NCBI GenBank assembly: GCA_038200385.1
Contig: JBBPYA010000286.1
Coordinates: 1-6,157 of the forward strand
From: JBBPYA01 sp038200385
GTDB taxonomy: Bacteria; Actinomycetota; Actinomycetes; Mycobacteriales; Geodermatophilaceae
DNA length: 6,157 bases
Direction: 5' to 3'
Part shown: positions 1 through 5,853 of the stretch, one piece after another
Position numbering within the stretch: the stretch's first letter is position 1
How the letters are laid out: each line of letters begins with the position of its first letter
Position numbers and translations under genes: made by a program
The notes under the pieces: model-generated
Database searches by the model: none
The model's input: only the letters and a program-made list of their open reading frames with translations
What the model was told of the DNA's origin: nothing

Positions 1-2297
1 CCCGCCTTATCCAATGGGTCGTTCCCGTTGCCGCACTTGGGCGACTGCACGCAGGACGGGCAGCCGGACGAGCACTCGCACGAGGCGATGCCCGCGCGGG
101 TGGCGGCCAGCCAGTCCGAGGCCACGGCGTACCCGTGCTCGGCGAACCCGGCTCCGCCTGGATGCCCGTCGTACACGAACACTGTGGGACGCCCGGTGTC
201 CGGGTGCATGGCCGTGGACACCCCCCCGATGTCCCAGCGGTCGCAGCTGGCGAACAGCGGCAACAACCCGATCGCGGCGTGTTCGGCAGCGTGCAGCGCG
301 CCAGGCCAGTCGAGCCCGTCCAGACCAGCTCGGACCAGCGCGTCCTCCTCGACGGTGTACCAGACAGCCTTGGTCCGGAGCAGCCGGGGCGGCAGGTCGA
401 GAGCGGTCTCGTCCAGCACCTCGCCGGTGCCGACCCGCCTGCGCTGGAAGCTGACGACCTGATTGGTGACGTCCACCGTGCCCAGGTGCAGGGCCCCGGG
501 ACCGCGGTCGGTCCGCTCGTGCGAGGCGACGACGTCGATCTCGGTGACCTCCCGAGCATTGGTTGTCCACGCAGTCGTCTCGGCGTGCGCCAGCGCGACC
601 GCCTCATCGGTGTTCAGCGAGTCCACGACGTAGGACACCCCTTGATGCAGGTAGACCGCGCCGGTGTGGACGGTCCGGTGGGCGGCGTCCGGATCCACGG
701 TGCCGAGCAGCTGGCCGGTGCTCCGGTGCACGATCGACACCGGCTCGCCGCCGGTGCCGCGGATGTCGACGACCGGACGCTCGCGGCGGGTCCAGTACCA
801 GCCGCCCGCCCGCCGCCGGAGCGTTCCGTCCTGCGCCAGTCCGTCGAGCACCGCCCGGGCCGCCTCGCCGCCGAACAGCGGCAGCTCGCCCGGTACGAGC
901 GGAGCCTCGGCCGCGGCCGCGCACAGCTGGGGTCCGAGCACATACGGGTTGGCCGGGTCGGTGACCGTCGCCTCGACCGGCCGGCCGAATACCGACTGCG
1001 GGTGGTGCACCAGGTAGGTGTCCAGCGGGTCGTCCCGAGCCACGAAGATGACCAGCGACGGCGTACCACGACGCCCGGCCCTCCCGGCCTGCTGCCACAT
1101 CGACGCCACGGTCCCGGGAAAACCGCACAGCACGACCGCGTCCAGGCCGGTGATGTCCACGCCCAGCTCCAGCGCGTTCGTGGCTGCCACGCCGAGCAAC
1201 CGACCCGAGGACAGGGCTGCTTCCAGAGCGCGTCGTTCCTCCGCGAGGAACCCTGCCCGGTAGGCCGCGATCCGCCGGGCCAGATCGGCGGCTCCGGCGT
1301 CGGCCAACAGGGTCCGAGCCTGCAGCGCCACGATCTCCGCGCCGCGCCGGGACCGTACGAAGGCCAGGGTCCGGGCGCCCTGGGACACCAGGTCGCTGAG
1401 CAGCCGGGCGGTCTCGCTCAGCGCGGATCGGCGGACCGGGGCGCCCTGCTCACCGCGCAGCTCGGTCAGGGGGGGTTCCCACAGCGCGAACGCGGTGTCA
1501 CCGCGCGGCGAGGCGTCGGAGGTGACCGCGCGGACCGGCAGACCGGTCAGCCGGCTCGCCGATCCCGCTGGGTCTCCGGCCGTCGCCGAGGCCAGCACGA
1601 ACACCGGGTCGGCGTGGTAGCGCGCGCACAGCCGGCGCAGTCTCCGCAGGACGTGCCCCACGTGCGAACCGAACACCCCGCGGTAGCTGTGGCACTCGTC
1701 GACGACGACGTAGCGCAGCCGGCGCAGGAACGACGACCACTTCTGGTGCGCCGGCAGCAGTCCCACGTGCAGCATGTCGGGATTGGTGAAGATCCAGCGG
1801 GCATGCGCGCGGACCCAGTCCCGTTCCTCCCTCGGCGTGTCGCCGTCGTAGGCGGCGGCCCGGACGCTGAGAAGCGTCAGGTCGCGTACCGAGCGCAGCT
1901 GGTCCGCGCCCAGTGCCTTGGTGGGTGAGAGGTACAGCGCCGTAGCGCGCTCGTCGCTCAGCAGGGCGGACAGCACCGGCAGCTGGTACCCCAGGGACTT
2001 GCCGGACGCGGTCCCCGTGGCGATCACGACGGACTGTCCGGCCCGGACCAGTTCGGCGGCCTCGACCTGGTGCTCCCAGGGTCGATGGATGCCGCGCAGG
2101 GCGAGCCGGGAGCGCACCAACTCCGGCACCCAGGGCGGCCAGTCGGCCGGGCGTCCGGGTCGGGCCGGAAGGTGTTCAAGGTGCGTGACCGGTCGGTCCG
2201 GGCGCCCACCGGTGGCCAACGCGAGTAGCTGCTCGGCCGCCTCGCAGCCGGTCGGCACGGCGCCCGACCGCGTCGGATTGCGGTCGCCTCCGGGCAT
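1..2297 (-). CDS. SftH/MrfA-family DEAD/DEAH-box DNA helicase with C-terminal Cys cluster (DUF1998); 3' end outside window
   Basis: I translated this minus-strand frame by hand: it is open from ATG 2297-2295 to the left edge, 765 codons without a stop. Seen in order: HRPWEHQ (about 71-77), Walker A ATGTASGKS (93-101), SPTKAL (124-129), motif II VVVDECH (197-203), SATA (237-240), an AATNALELGVDI stretch (371-382), motif VI QQAGRAGRRG (402-411), and a C-terminal cysteine cluster C740-x-C742-x3-C746-P-x-C749 followed by KCGNGN. Family knowledge: this motif set with the four-cysteine MZB/DUF1998 region marks the clade of mycobacterial SftH (Rv3649 type) and Bacillus MrfA/YprA, DNA-dependent ATPases with 3'-5' helicase activity; MrfA acts in mitomycin C damage repair. 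Members are about 750-800 residues, so only a short tail is probably missing. An in-frame stop near 2410 and no ATG/GTG/TTG I could find above 2297 favour this start. It has no clear Shine-Dalgarno, so leaderless translation is possible. It is divergent from hppA. Confidence 0.93.
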   Translation of the reverse strand, partial: MPGGDRNPTRSGAVPTGCEAAEQLLALATGGRPDRPVTHLEHLPARPGRPADWPPWVPELVRSRLALRGIHRPWEHQVEAAELVRAGQSVVIATGTASGKSLGYQLPVLSALLSDERATALYLSPTKALGADQLRSVRDLTLLSVRAAAYDGDTPREERDWVRAHARWIFTNPDMLHVGLLPAHQKWSSFLRRLRYVVVDECHSYRGVFGSHVGHVLRRLRRLCARYHADPVFVLASATAGDPAGSASRLTGLPVRAVTSDASPRGDTAFALWEPPLTELRGEQGAPVRRSALSETARLLSDLVSQGARTLAFVRSRRGAEIVALQARTLLADAGAADLARRIAAYRAGFLAEERRALEAALSSGRLLGVAATNALELGVDITGLDAVVLCGFPGTVASMWQQAGRAGRRGTPSLVIFVARDDPLDTYLVHHPQSVFGRPVEATVTDPANPYVLGPQLCAAAAEAPLVPGELPLFGGEAARAVLDGLAQDGTLRRRAGGWYWTRRERPVVDIRGTGGEPVSIVHRSTGQLLGTVDPDAAHRTVHTGAVYLHQGVSYVVDSLNTDEAVALAHAETTAWTTNAREVTEIDVVASHERTDRGPGALHLGTVDVTNQVVSFQRRRVGTGEVLDETALDLPPRLLRTKAVWYTVEEDALVRAGLDGLDWPGALHAAEHAAIGLLPLFASCDRWDIGGVSTAMHPDTGRPTVFVYDGHPGGAGFAEHGYAVASDWLAATRAGIASCECSSGCPSCVQSPKCGNGNDPLDKA

Positions 2298-2303
2298 CGG
2301 ATG

Positions 2304-2309
2304 ACTGTG
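2304..2309 (-). promoter_or_regulatory. Possible -10 hexamer for the helicase gene (leaderless placement)
   Basis: On the minus strand CACAGT is followed by six bases (CATCCG) and then the helicase ATG. The A at position 2 and T at position 6 fit the actinobacterial TANNNT pattern, but the first T is missing and no clear -35 is visible. The spacing equals that of the better hexamer upstream of the gene at 4829. Since no purine-rich ribosome binding site precedes this ATG, a leaderless start is a reasonable but weak reading. Confidence 0.25.
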
Positions 2310-2349
2310 CCACGCTCGACCCGGTTCGTCGCTTCGGCCCGTGACGCCA

Positions 2350-2355
2350 TAGACT
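2350..2355 (+). promoter_or_regulatory. Possible -10 hexamer for hppA
   Basis: TAGACT matches TANNNT and is the only clean match I see on the plus strand in the divergent region. It would give a leader of roughly 120 bases before the hppA ATG and would place the 11-bp repeats (2385-2417) inside the transcript. No convincing -35 lies 17-19 bases upstream, where the sequence is TTCGTC or similar. A second promoter nearer the gene with a poor -10 cannot be excluded. Confidence 0.25.
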
Positions 2356-2384
2356 CCCGGCCCAGCGGGCGCTCGTACGCGCTC

Positions 2385-2417
2385 TTTCAGTGTTGTTTCA
2401 TCGCCGCTTCATCGGCC
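2385..2417 (+). repeat. Three 11-bp direct repeats with TTCA core; candidate PhoP-type operator
   Basis: Three adjacent units, TTTCAGTGTTG (2385-2395), TTTCATCGCCG (2396-2406) and CTTCATCGGCC (2407-2417), place TTCA at exact 11-base intervals (2386, 2397, 2408). The second and third share TTCATCG. The stretch is locally more AT-rich than its surroundings. Family knowledge: OmpR-type regulators bind tandem direct repeats of this period, and the Streptomyces PhoP box is built of 11-base units with a GTTCACC-like conserved half. The match here is 4 to 5 of 7 per unit, so the regulator is inferred. Its place before a pyrophosphatase gene makes phosphate control plausible. Confidence 0.4.
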
Positions 2418-2430
2418 GCAGCCTGGCTGC
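2418..2430. repeat. 13-bp perfect palindrome in hppA upstream region
   Basis: GCAGCC-T-GGCTGC is a perfect inverted repeat around a central T, directly after the third 11-bp repeat and 54 bases before the hppA ATG. It could be an operator half-site pair or a short leader hairpin. There is no U-tract, so it is not a terminator. At this GC content a 13-base palindrome can arise by chance. Confidence 0.25.
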
Positions 2431-2474
2431 TGGGTCGTGATGGCACACGCTCGGGTGCTCTGCCGCCCGCCTAC

Positions 2475-2480
2475 AGGAGG
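2475..2480 (+). promoter_or_regulatory. hppA ribosome binding site AGGAGG
   Basis: A full AGGAGG ends four bases before ATG 2485. It decides the start. The in-frame TTG at 2482 is only one base away, and the upstream in-frame GTG 2437 and ATG 2440 have no such site. Confidence 0.85.
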
Positions 2481-2484
2481 ATTG

Positions 2485-4764
2485 ATGTCCACCAGCATCG
2501 CCGGTGGTGACTACGCGCTCGTCGTCATCATCTTGCTGATCTCGCTCGGGGCGCTGGCCTTCGCTGCCTATCTCGTCAAAGAGGTCACCGCGGCCGACCA
2601 GGGCACGGCCCGCATGCAGGAGATCGCCAAGGCGGTGCAGGAGGGTGCCCGGGCGTATCTCACGCGGCAGTTCAAGACCCTCAGTATCTTCGCCGCGATC
2701 GTCTTCGTGCTGCTGTTCCTGCTGCCGGTCACCGAGGGCGAGTTCGGCACCCGGGTCGGCCGGGCGGTGTTCTTCCTGATCGGGGCGACGTTCTCGGCGC
2801 TCGTCGGGTTCATCGGGATGACGCTGGCGACGCAGGGCAACGTCCGGGTCGCGGCCGCGGCCCGGCTGGAGGGCGGTGGCAAGCCGGCGTTCCGGATCGC
2901 GTTCCGCACCGGCGGCATCTGCGGGATGATCACGATCGGCCTGGGCCTGCTGGGCGCGTCGCTGGCCCTGCTGCTGTTCAACAACACCGCACCGGTCGTG
3001 CTGGAAGGGTTCGGCTTCGGTGGCGCCCTGCTCGCGATGTTCATGCGGGTCGGCGGCGGCATCTTCACCAAGGCCGCCGACGTCGGCGCCGACCTGGTCG
3101 GCAAGGTCGAGAAGTCCATCCCCGAGGACGACCCCCGCAACGCCGCCACGATCGCCGACAACGTGGGCGACAACGTCGGGGACTGCGCCGGCATGGCCGC
3201 GGACCTGTTCGAGTCCTACGCCGTCACGCTGGTGGCGGCACTGATCCTGGGTCAGGTGTTCTACGGCTCGGTCGGCATGTTGTTCCCGCTCGTCGTGGCC
3301 GCGGTCGGCGTGCTTGCCGCCGTGGTCGGGATCCTGGTGTCCAACCCTCGCGACAGCGACAAGTCCGGCTTGACCACGATCAACCGCAGCTTCTTCATCT
3401 CGGCGGCGTTCTCGCTGGTTCTCGTCGCGGTAGCCGCATTCACGCTGCTGCCCAGCACCTTCGCCGCGCTGGGCAACCCCGGCCTGTCCAACGGCAACCC
3501 GGCGCTGATCGCGTTCATCTCCGTGCTCGTGGGCATCGTCCTCGCCGCGATGATCCAGCTGCTGACCGGCTACTTCACCGAGACCAGCCGCAAGCCGGTC
3601 CAGGACATCGGCCGGTCCTCATTGACCGGCGCGGCCACGGTCATCCTGTCCGGCATCTCGGTGGGGCTGGAGTCCGCCGTCTACTCCGCGCTGCTCATCG
3701 GGGCCGCCGTGTACGGCGCCTACCTCGTCGGCGGGGCGGTCGCCCTGTACGCCGTGGCGCTGGCCGGGTGCGGACTGCTCACCACCGCCGGGGTCATCGT
3801 GTCCATGGACACCTTCGGGCCGGTCAGCGACAACGCCCAGGGCATCGCGGAGATGTCCGGTGATATCGACGCCGCCGGCTCGCGGATCCTGACCGACCTC
3901 GACGCGGTGGGCAACACCACCAAGGCGATCACCAAGGGCATCGCGATCGCCACCGCGGTACTGGCGGCCACCGCGCTGTTCGGGTCCTACTCGACGTCGG
4001 TCATCGACTCGGTCACCAAGGCCCTCGGCACCGGAGGCGACGCGGCGGGCGCCGTACAGTCCTCCCTCCAGCTGATTAACGCCCAGAACATCGTGGGAGC
4101 CGTGATCGGCGCGGCGGTCGTGTTCTTCTTCAGCGGGCTGGCCATCAGCGCGGTGTCGCGGGCCGCCGGGCGGGTCGTGTTCGAGGTCCGTGAGCAGTTC
4201 CGGCTGCACCCGGGGATCATGGATTACTCCGAGCGCCCGGACTACAGCCGCGTCGTGGACATCTGCACCAAGGACAGCCTGCGCGAGCTGGCCACCCCCG
4301 GCCTGCTGGCCGTCCTCGCCCCGGTCGCGGTCGGCTTCGGGCTCGGCTTCGGTCCGCTGGCCGCCTACCTGGTCGGCGCGATCGCGACCGGCACCCTGAT
4401 GGCGGTTTTCCTGGCCAACTCCGGAGGCGCGTGGGACAACGCGAAGAAGATGGTCGAGGACGGCGCGTACGGCGGCAAGGGCAGCGACTCGCACGCGGCC
4501 ACCGTCATCGGCGACACCGTCGGCGACCCGTTCAAGGACACCGCCGGCCCCGCGATCAACCCGCTGCTCAAGGTCATGAACCTGGTGGCGCTGCTGATCG
4601 CCCCAGCCGTGGTCGCGCTCTCGATCGGGCCAAACGCCAACAACGGTCTGCGGATCGCCATCTCCCTCGCCGCGGTCGTGATCATCGTCAGTGCGACCGT
4701 GGTGTCCAAGCGGCGCTCGGTCGTCGTCGGCGAGGATGCCGGCGAGGTCGCCACCGCCGCCTGA
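2485..4764 (+). CDS. hppA: Membrane-bound pyrophosphatase, K+-independent H+-pumping type
   Basis: This 759-residue integral membrane protein hydrolyses cytoplasmic PPi and uses the energy to pump ions out across the cell membrane. Seen in the sequence: a first membrane helix at about residues 9-31 and many further hydrophobic segments (the family has 16). The substrate-site signature is DVGADLVGKVE (199-209), followed by IPEDDPRN (212-219) and IADNVGDNVGDCAGM (223-237), with DLFE ending at E243. The C-terminal site includes GGAWDNAKK (647-655) and GDTVGDPFKDTAGPAINP (676-693). These acidic motifs bind Mg-PPi. The cation-dependence motif reads GNTTKAITKG (476-485), with K480 and T483. Family knowledge: lysine here replaces the K+ requirement, whereas K+-dependent enzymes carry alanine, so this should be a K+-independent proton pump and not a sodium pump. 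Length is normal and no key motif is missing. A strong AGGAGG fixes the start. It is divergent from the helicase and followed 64 bases later by the 191-residue gene. Confidence 0.97.
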   Translation: MSTSIAGGDYALVVIILLISLGALAFAAYLVKEVTAADQGTARMQEIAKAVQEGARAYLTRQFKTLSIFAAIVFVLLFLLPVTEGEFGTRVGRAVFFLIGATFSALVGFIGMTLATQGNVRVAAAARLEGGGKPAFRIAFRTGGICGMITIGLGLLGASLALLLFNNTAPVVLEGFGFGGALLAMFMRVGGGIFTKAADVGADLVGKVEKSIPEDDPRNAATIADNVGDNVGDCAGMAADLFESYAVTLVAALILGQVFYGSVGMLFPLVVAAVGVLAAVVGILVSNPRDSDKSGLTTINRSFFISAAFSLVLVAVAAFTLLPSTFAALGNPGLSNGNPALIAFISVLVGIVLAAMIQLLTGYFTETSRKPVQDIGRSSLTGAATVILSGISVGLESAVYSALLIGAAVYGAYLVGGAVALYAVALAGCGLLTTAGVIVSMDTFGPVSDNAQGIAEMSGDIDAAGSRILTDLDAVGNTTKAITKGIAIATAVLAATALFGSYSTSVIDSVTKALGTGGDAAGAVQSSLQLINAQNIVGAVIGAAVVFFFSGLAISAVSRAAGRVVFEVREQFRLHPGIMDYSERPDYSRVVDICTKDSLRELATPGLLAVLAPVAVGFGLGFGPLAAYLVGAIATGTLMAVFLANSGGAWDNAKKMVEDGAYGGKGSDSHAATVIGDTVGDPFKDTAGPAINPLLKVMNLVALLIAPAVVALSIGPNANNGLRIAISLAAVVIIVSATVVSKRRSVVVGEDAGEVATAA

Positions 4765-4772
4765 TCGCGCCG

Positions 4773-4812
4773 GCGCGCGGGGACTGCGGCTGCCGACCGC
4801 CCGGCCGCGCGC
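4773..4812 (+). terminator. Possible GC hairpin after hppA (no U-tract)
   Basis: GCGCGCGG (4773-4780) pairs perfectly with CCGCGCGC (4805-4812), and a nested GCGG (4786-4789) / CCGC (4797-4800) pair sits inside. It starts nine bases after the hppA stop. There is no T-run, so it would be a U-less or weak terminator of the sort proposed in actinomycetes. It also overlaps the candidate -35 of the next gene, so its role is uncertain. Confidence 0.3.
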
Positions 4813-4822
4813 GCACTAGCCT
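4793..4822 (+). promoter_or_regulatory. Promoter for leaderless mRNA of the 191-residue gene
   Basis: TAGCCT (4817-4822) fits the TANNNT -10 pattern and is followed by only six bases, TCCCCC, before GTG 4829. CCGACC (4793-4798), with the GAC core of a -35 box, lies 18 bases upstream of it. No Shine-Dalgarno precedes the GTG. Known pattern: in actinobacteria this spacing marks transcripts that begin at the start codon itself. The gene can therefore be expressed independently of hppA. Confidence 0.6.
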
Positions 4823-4828
4823 TCCCCC

Positions 4829-5404
4829 GTGTCCGGCCAGCTCTCCCTGTTCAGCGTCGAGGACGACGCCCCCGCCGTCGCGGACGTCGAGGGTCTTCTC
4901 CTCGCCGGCGGCGCCCTCGTACGTCGGGGTGAGCTGGCACGCATCTCCGTCCTGGTCCCGGCCGGCTGGCGGGCTGACCTGCTGCGGGAGGCCATGGCCA
5001 ACCGCGGGCTGGGCGGGGAGCTGGGCGAGACCGACCGGGGCCTGTGCAGCGTCCGCAGCGCGTTCGACCCGAAACTCTCCGAGGTCGCGCGTCGGTGGGC
5101 GCACGGCGCCCGCAGCCGGATGCCCGCCGGCTTCGCCCTCACTCCTCGACGGCTGCGGTTCTGGGCGGTGGCCGCAGGGCACGCCGACAGCGGCGGCTAC
5201 CTGCTGCGGCTCGGCGCCAGCGACGAGCACCTCTGGGAGCCGGCCGGCGCGGTGCTCTCGGCGGCCGGACTGCCCGGTGCCTTCCTCGGGTCCCGCGCCG
5301 GCGGTCCGGCGTACCGGATCGTGGGCTCCCGACGGTTGGCCCGGCTCGCCGAGCTAGTCGGCCGGGCACCAGCGGAGGCCGACTCGGGAGCGTGGCCCGC
5401 CTGA
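4829..5404 (+). CDS. Uncharacterised 191-residue protein with QLSLF clamp-binding-like motif and duplicated WhiA/LAGLIDADG-like domain
   Basis: I do not recognise a named family. Start GTG 4829 is chosen from the -10 hexamer spacing and because the frame then opens with MSG-QLSLF. Residues 4-8 match the bacterial sliding-clamp (DnaN) binding consensus QL[S/D]LF exactly, at an exposed N-terminus followed by an acidic linker (11-19). The rest splits into two similar halves, about 20-90 and 107-178. Each has a hydrophobic helix with small residues (LLLAGG 23-28; WAVAAG 112-117), a strand (ARISVLVP 37-44; YLLRLGAS 124-131), a helix starting with Trp (W47; W136) and ending in GL (60-61; 147-148), a glycine-rich hairpin, and an amphipathic helix (LSEVARRW 83-90; LARLAELVG 170-178). 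This order resembles the LAGLIDADG fold as found in WhiA, without catalytic acids. There is no signal peptide or membrane segment; the protein is basic and Arg-rich, consistent with cytoplasmic DNA binding. The gene call is strong; the function is inference. Confidence 0.88.
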   Translation: MSGQLSLFSVEDDAPAVADVEGLLLAGGALVRRGELARISVLVPAGWRADLLREAMANRGLGGELGETDRGLCSVRSAFDPKLSEVARRWAHGARSRMPAGFALTPRRLRFWAVAAGHADSGGYLLRLGASDEHLWEPAGAVLSAAGLPGAFLGSRAGGPAYRIVGSRRLARLAELVGRAPAEADSGAWPA

Positions 5405-5432
5405 CCGGTCGGCGCCAGCACCCGCCACGGAT

Positions 5433-5462
5433 CTGTGGACGGCAGACCGGCCTGTGGACGGC
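5433..5462 (+). repeat. 11-bp direct repeat CTGTGGACGGC, two copies
   Basis: Identical copies lie at 5433-5443 and 5452-5462, 19 bases apart start to start, between the 191-residue gene and the EspC-like gene. They sit about 30 and 50 bases upstream of the candidate -10 at 5489, a place where an activator or repressor could bind. The copies also resemble the complement of a DnaA box in TGTGGA but lack its last bases. The binding protein is unknown. Confidence 0.45.
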
Positions 5463-5488
5463 CCTGGGCCACGGTCGCCGCCCCCTCC

Positions 5489-5494
5489 TAGCGT
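5489..5494 (+). promoter_or_regulatory. Candidate -10 hexamer for the EspC-like/WxG gene pair
   Basis: TAGCGT fits TANNNT and would start transcription near 5500, giving a leader of about 40 bases with the ribosome binding site at 5530. No good -35 is visible 17-19 bases upstream, so the promoter may depend on an activator or a non-housekeeping sigma factor. Confidence 0.35.
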
Positions 5495-5529
5495 CACTGG
5501 CGAGCCGGGATCACCGGAGTTCCAGCGAC

Positions 5530-5534
5530 AGGAG
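5530..5534 (+). promoter_or_regulatory. Ribosome binding site AGGAG of the EspC-like gene
   Basis: AGGAG lies seven bases before ATG 5542 and decides this start. The same frame stays open far upstream, to 5044 and through the preceding gene, but no upstream start candidate has such a site. Confidence 0.75.
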
Positions 5535-5541
5535 CGCGTCG

Positions 5542-5853
5542 ATGACGACGTACGCGATGCAGGTCGCCGTGCTCGACGCCGCCGCCGAGTCGCTGACGGG
5601 TGTGGCGGACCTGGTCACGGTCAGCGGCGCGGACCTCACCGGTGCGGTGGCCCTGCTCGCCGCGGCCGCGCTCGGGTCCGCCCTGCACGCTGAGCTGCCC
5701 GGCCTGCCGCTGGACCGGCTCACCGAGGCACTGGCCGGGCAGTGCCGGCAGACCGCGGGACGGGTCGCCGACGGGGCGGCGACCTACCGGCAGATGGACT
5801 CCGCGTTGGTCGGCTCGTACGGACGGGTCGGCGCTGCGGCCGTGCCGCGATGA
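5542..5853 (+). CDS. Small EspC-like type VII secretion protein (YxxxD motif)
   Basis: This encodes 103 residues, mostly alanine-rich helix: one long helix about 6-50, a PGLP turn (53-56), and a second helix about 57-92. There is no signal peptide, membrane anchor or WxG motif. Near the end of helix 2 it has Y82-R-Q-M-D86, the YxxxD/E type VII secretion signal. The opening VAVLDAAAESLTGVADLV and the YRQMDSALV ending resemble actinobacterial EspC/ESX-1 secretion-associated small proteins (the DUF2580 type), about 100 residues long. Such proteins pair with a WXG partner and leave the cell through an ESX system. The stop codon overlaps the next start in ATGA, which implies translational coupling and stoichiometric expression. 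No ESX machinery genes are in view, so the secretion route is inferred. The family call is from pattern memory, not a search. Confidence 0.8.
   Translation: MTTYAMQVAVLDAAAESLTGVADLVTVSGADLTGAVALLAAAALGSALHAELPGLPLDRLTEALAGQCRQTAGRVADGAATYRQMDSALVGSYGRVGAAAVPR

Noticed and set aside
7..15. TTATCCAAT, a 7 of 9 match to the DnaA box TTATCCACA
   Set aside because: It is a single copy inside the conserved C-terminal coding sequence of the helicase, with no cluster or AT-rich region, so it is probably chance.
135..1928. Long plus-strand open frame (597 codons) opposite the helicase
   Set aside because: It is rich in Arg, Gly, Pro and His, has no recognisable motif, and exactly mirrors the GC-biased third positions of the real minus-strand helicase.
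2437..2484. Longer hppA starting at GTG 2437 or ATG 2440
   Set aside because: The added 16 residues look non-family and no ribosome binding site precedes them, while AGGAGG lies directly before ATG 2485.
3619..4494. Minus-strand open frame of 291 codons inside hppA
   Set aside because: Low-complexity composition opposite a gene with all M-PPase motifs. It is a shadow of GC codon bias.
4431..5357. Plus-strand frame of 308 codons spanning the hppA end and the next gene
   Set aside because: It is frame-shifted against two well-supported genes and its translation is Arg/Pro-rich without domains.
5403..5410. GACCGGTC palindrome overlapping the stop of the 191-residue gene
   Set aside because: It is only 8 bp in a very GC-rich setting, with no stem extension or T-run to support a terminator or operator.
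5044..5541. Upstream extension of the EspC-like frame to an ATG at 5044
   Set aside because: The extension overlaps the 191-residue gene in another frame and has low-complexity composition. AGGAG and the family-like N-terminus support ATG 5542.
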